Assembly: GCA_026004775.1 (NCBI GenBank)
Contig: BPJU01000001.1
Span: 1 to 64,000, forward strand
DNA: 64,000 nucleotides
Direction: 5' to 3'
Source: Pirellulaceae bacterium
GTDB lineage: Bacteria; Planctomycetota; Planctomycetia; Pirellulales; Pirellulaceae
Part shown: positions 63,245-64,000 of the stretch, in pieces
How positions within the stretch are numbered: the first letter of the stretch is position 1
How the letters are laid out: each line of letters opens with the position of its first letter
Position numbers and translations under genes: made by a program
Notes under the pieces: model-generated
The model's database searches: none
What the model saw: only the letters and a program-made list of their open reading frames with translations
What the model was told of the DNA's origin: nothing

Positions 63245-64000
63245 CCGGCACGTGCAGCCCGCCCGCTACCACTATCCCGGATTCCCGCCTCACACCCGCC
63301 ACCTGGATCCTGCCACCGTCCGGAGTCCGCAGTCCCGTGATCACCAATTCGTTGAGGTCCGTTACCACCTGGAGCAAGCTGTCGTCGTCTTCCAGGCCTT
63401 TCTCACGCATCAAACCCACGTATCGGTCCCACAGCGACCCGCTGTGACACACCTCCGATATCGGGACCACACCGGTCGAGACCAGCTCGATTTCTTGAAT
63501 CAATGCCACCAGGATCGAATGCGACTCGGCATTGACCGGCACCGACCCATACCGGTCGGACCAAAAGTGGCCGCTTACCTGGTCCTCCCGGTTGAAGAGG
63601 ATCGCCACGCGCTGCTTGACCACTTGTTCGAAGAAGGGCAGCGACGCCAATTGCCGCCGCCAATACTCAATAAACTCCACGTCCTGGCAAAGCACTTCCG
63701 GTGGCGGTGCATTACGCCTCCAGCGGATGCGGTGCTTTCTGCACCTCTTGGCAACCGGCCTGGGAAAAGCACGCTTTACGCGAAGCAGTATCTCCTCAGC
63801 CGACCAACTCTTCGCCCACTCCGGATGCACGTGCAGAGTAGCTTACCCAGGCGTTGGGCAGCACAGCCGTCGAATAGAGCTCCAACGAAAAGGACGGAAG
63901 GTAGTGGTTACAAGTGTCGAGAATCGTTTTGCGCCTGTGGGCAAAATCCTTTCCTCGTAACGGGTTCTTGCCCAACAGGGCTTCCTGGCGAGCACACTCC
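63114..64000 (-). pseudogene. Second copy of the RAYT-like gene, frameshifted and running off the window
   Basis: From HPEWAKSWSAEEILLRVKRA to the stop it equals the copy at 8403 apart from a few substitutions and a small in-frame difference near the C-terminus. An extra base near 63836 (GCAGAGTAGC instead of GCAAATAGC) shifts the frame exactly at the place where the HUH motif should be. The 5' end lies beyond the window. Confidence 0.75.

Larger units (their letters stand above)
62025..64000 (-). repeat. Second copy of the duplicated RAYT-like block, cut by the window end
   Basis: Aligns with 7255-9310 in the same orientation over its whole length. Single-base differences are scattered, and two of them shift frames (one extra base at about 62693 and one near 63836). 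Both copies share the palindrome array, the trailing CACTAACTCGAGTCCAACCG and the two genes. Confidence 0.9.

Noticed and set aside
1-64000. tRNA, rRNA and known riboswitches
   Set aside because: Looked for T-loop and rRNA-like strings while reading both strands and found none that fold correctly; a dedicated covariance search was not possible.

Overview
The window looks like a chromosomal segment of a planctomycete, possibly a thermophilic Pirellulales relative such as Thermogutta (the genus is a guess). Supporting signs are a secreted protein of the TIGR03009 type, a MauE-DUF1573 fusion protein, a giant surface protein opening with the planctomycete LEALEDRRLLN export motif, a Hanks-type kinase with a C-terminal membrane anchor, several single-purpose secreted proteins, and GC-rich coding DNA. 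No rRNA, tRNA or CRISPR array was recognised.

Layout. 1-1865 is a complete ISKra4-family insertion sequence. 1891-6252 holds an envelope redox locus: a promoter-like site, a 13-base tandem repeat, a MauE-DUF1573 membrane protein, a small cysteine-rich exported peptide and two LolA/TIGR03009-like exported proteins. 6253-10137 is accessory DNA dominated by one copy of a roughly 2-kb duplicated block that carries a RAYT-like (Y1 transposase family) gene without its HUH histidines, an overlapping second ORF, and an array of GTGCCAGGCAC palindromes. The second copy closes the window (62025-64000). 10138-15740 is core genome: a TerB-like zinc-ribbon protein, a hypothetical protein, speA (interrupted by a +1 frameshift) and an alginate-export-type porin.

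16133-33994 is a mobile and polymorphic-toxin island. It holds a decayed IS1380-like element, a deleted Rhs remnant fused to the first codons of a reverse transcriptase, and a formylglycine-generating-enzyme-fold protein with a DGR-like variable C-terminus (together a truncated diversity-generating retroelement). A strong promoter then leads into a Rhs gene broken at a G7 tract, followed by two further Rhs core copies with three different C-terminal toxin modules, candidate immunity genes, a decayed IS66 element, an IS30 remnant, and REP/REPIN hairpin repeats with GTAG heads.

34061-49093 is housekeeping: a lipoprotein cyclophilin, a Ser/Thr kinase, an aldo/keto reductase, an AttEFGH-like ABC exporter with its lipocalin-like lipoprotein, the proteases SppA and Prc, and a phosphohexomutase. 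49128-54415 carries an IS1380 remnant, a dispersed non-coding repeat, a ferredoxin-PII pair, an iron-type alcohol dehydrogenase and a dihydroorotase. 54509-61598 has a DUF1579 protein and a minus-strand group running zinc-ribbon protein, FAD/Fe-S oxidoreductase, MoaD, MoaE, MoaA and a cysteine desulfurase, which looks like a molybdopterin gene set with its own sulfur donor.

Many genes differ from an intact frame by a single base (ISKra4 transposase, speA, Rhs copies, all three IS66 genes, the second RAYT block). In mobile DNA this fits decay, but speA is a housekeeping gene, so assembly or sequencing error must be considered.
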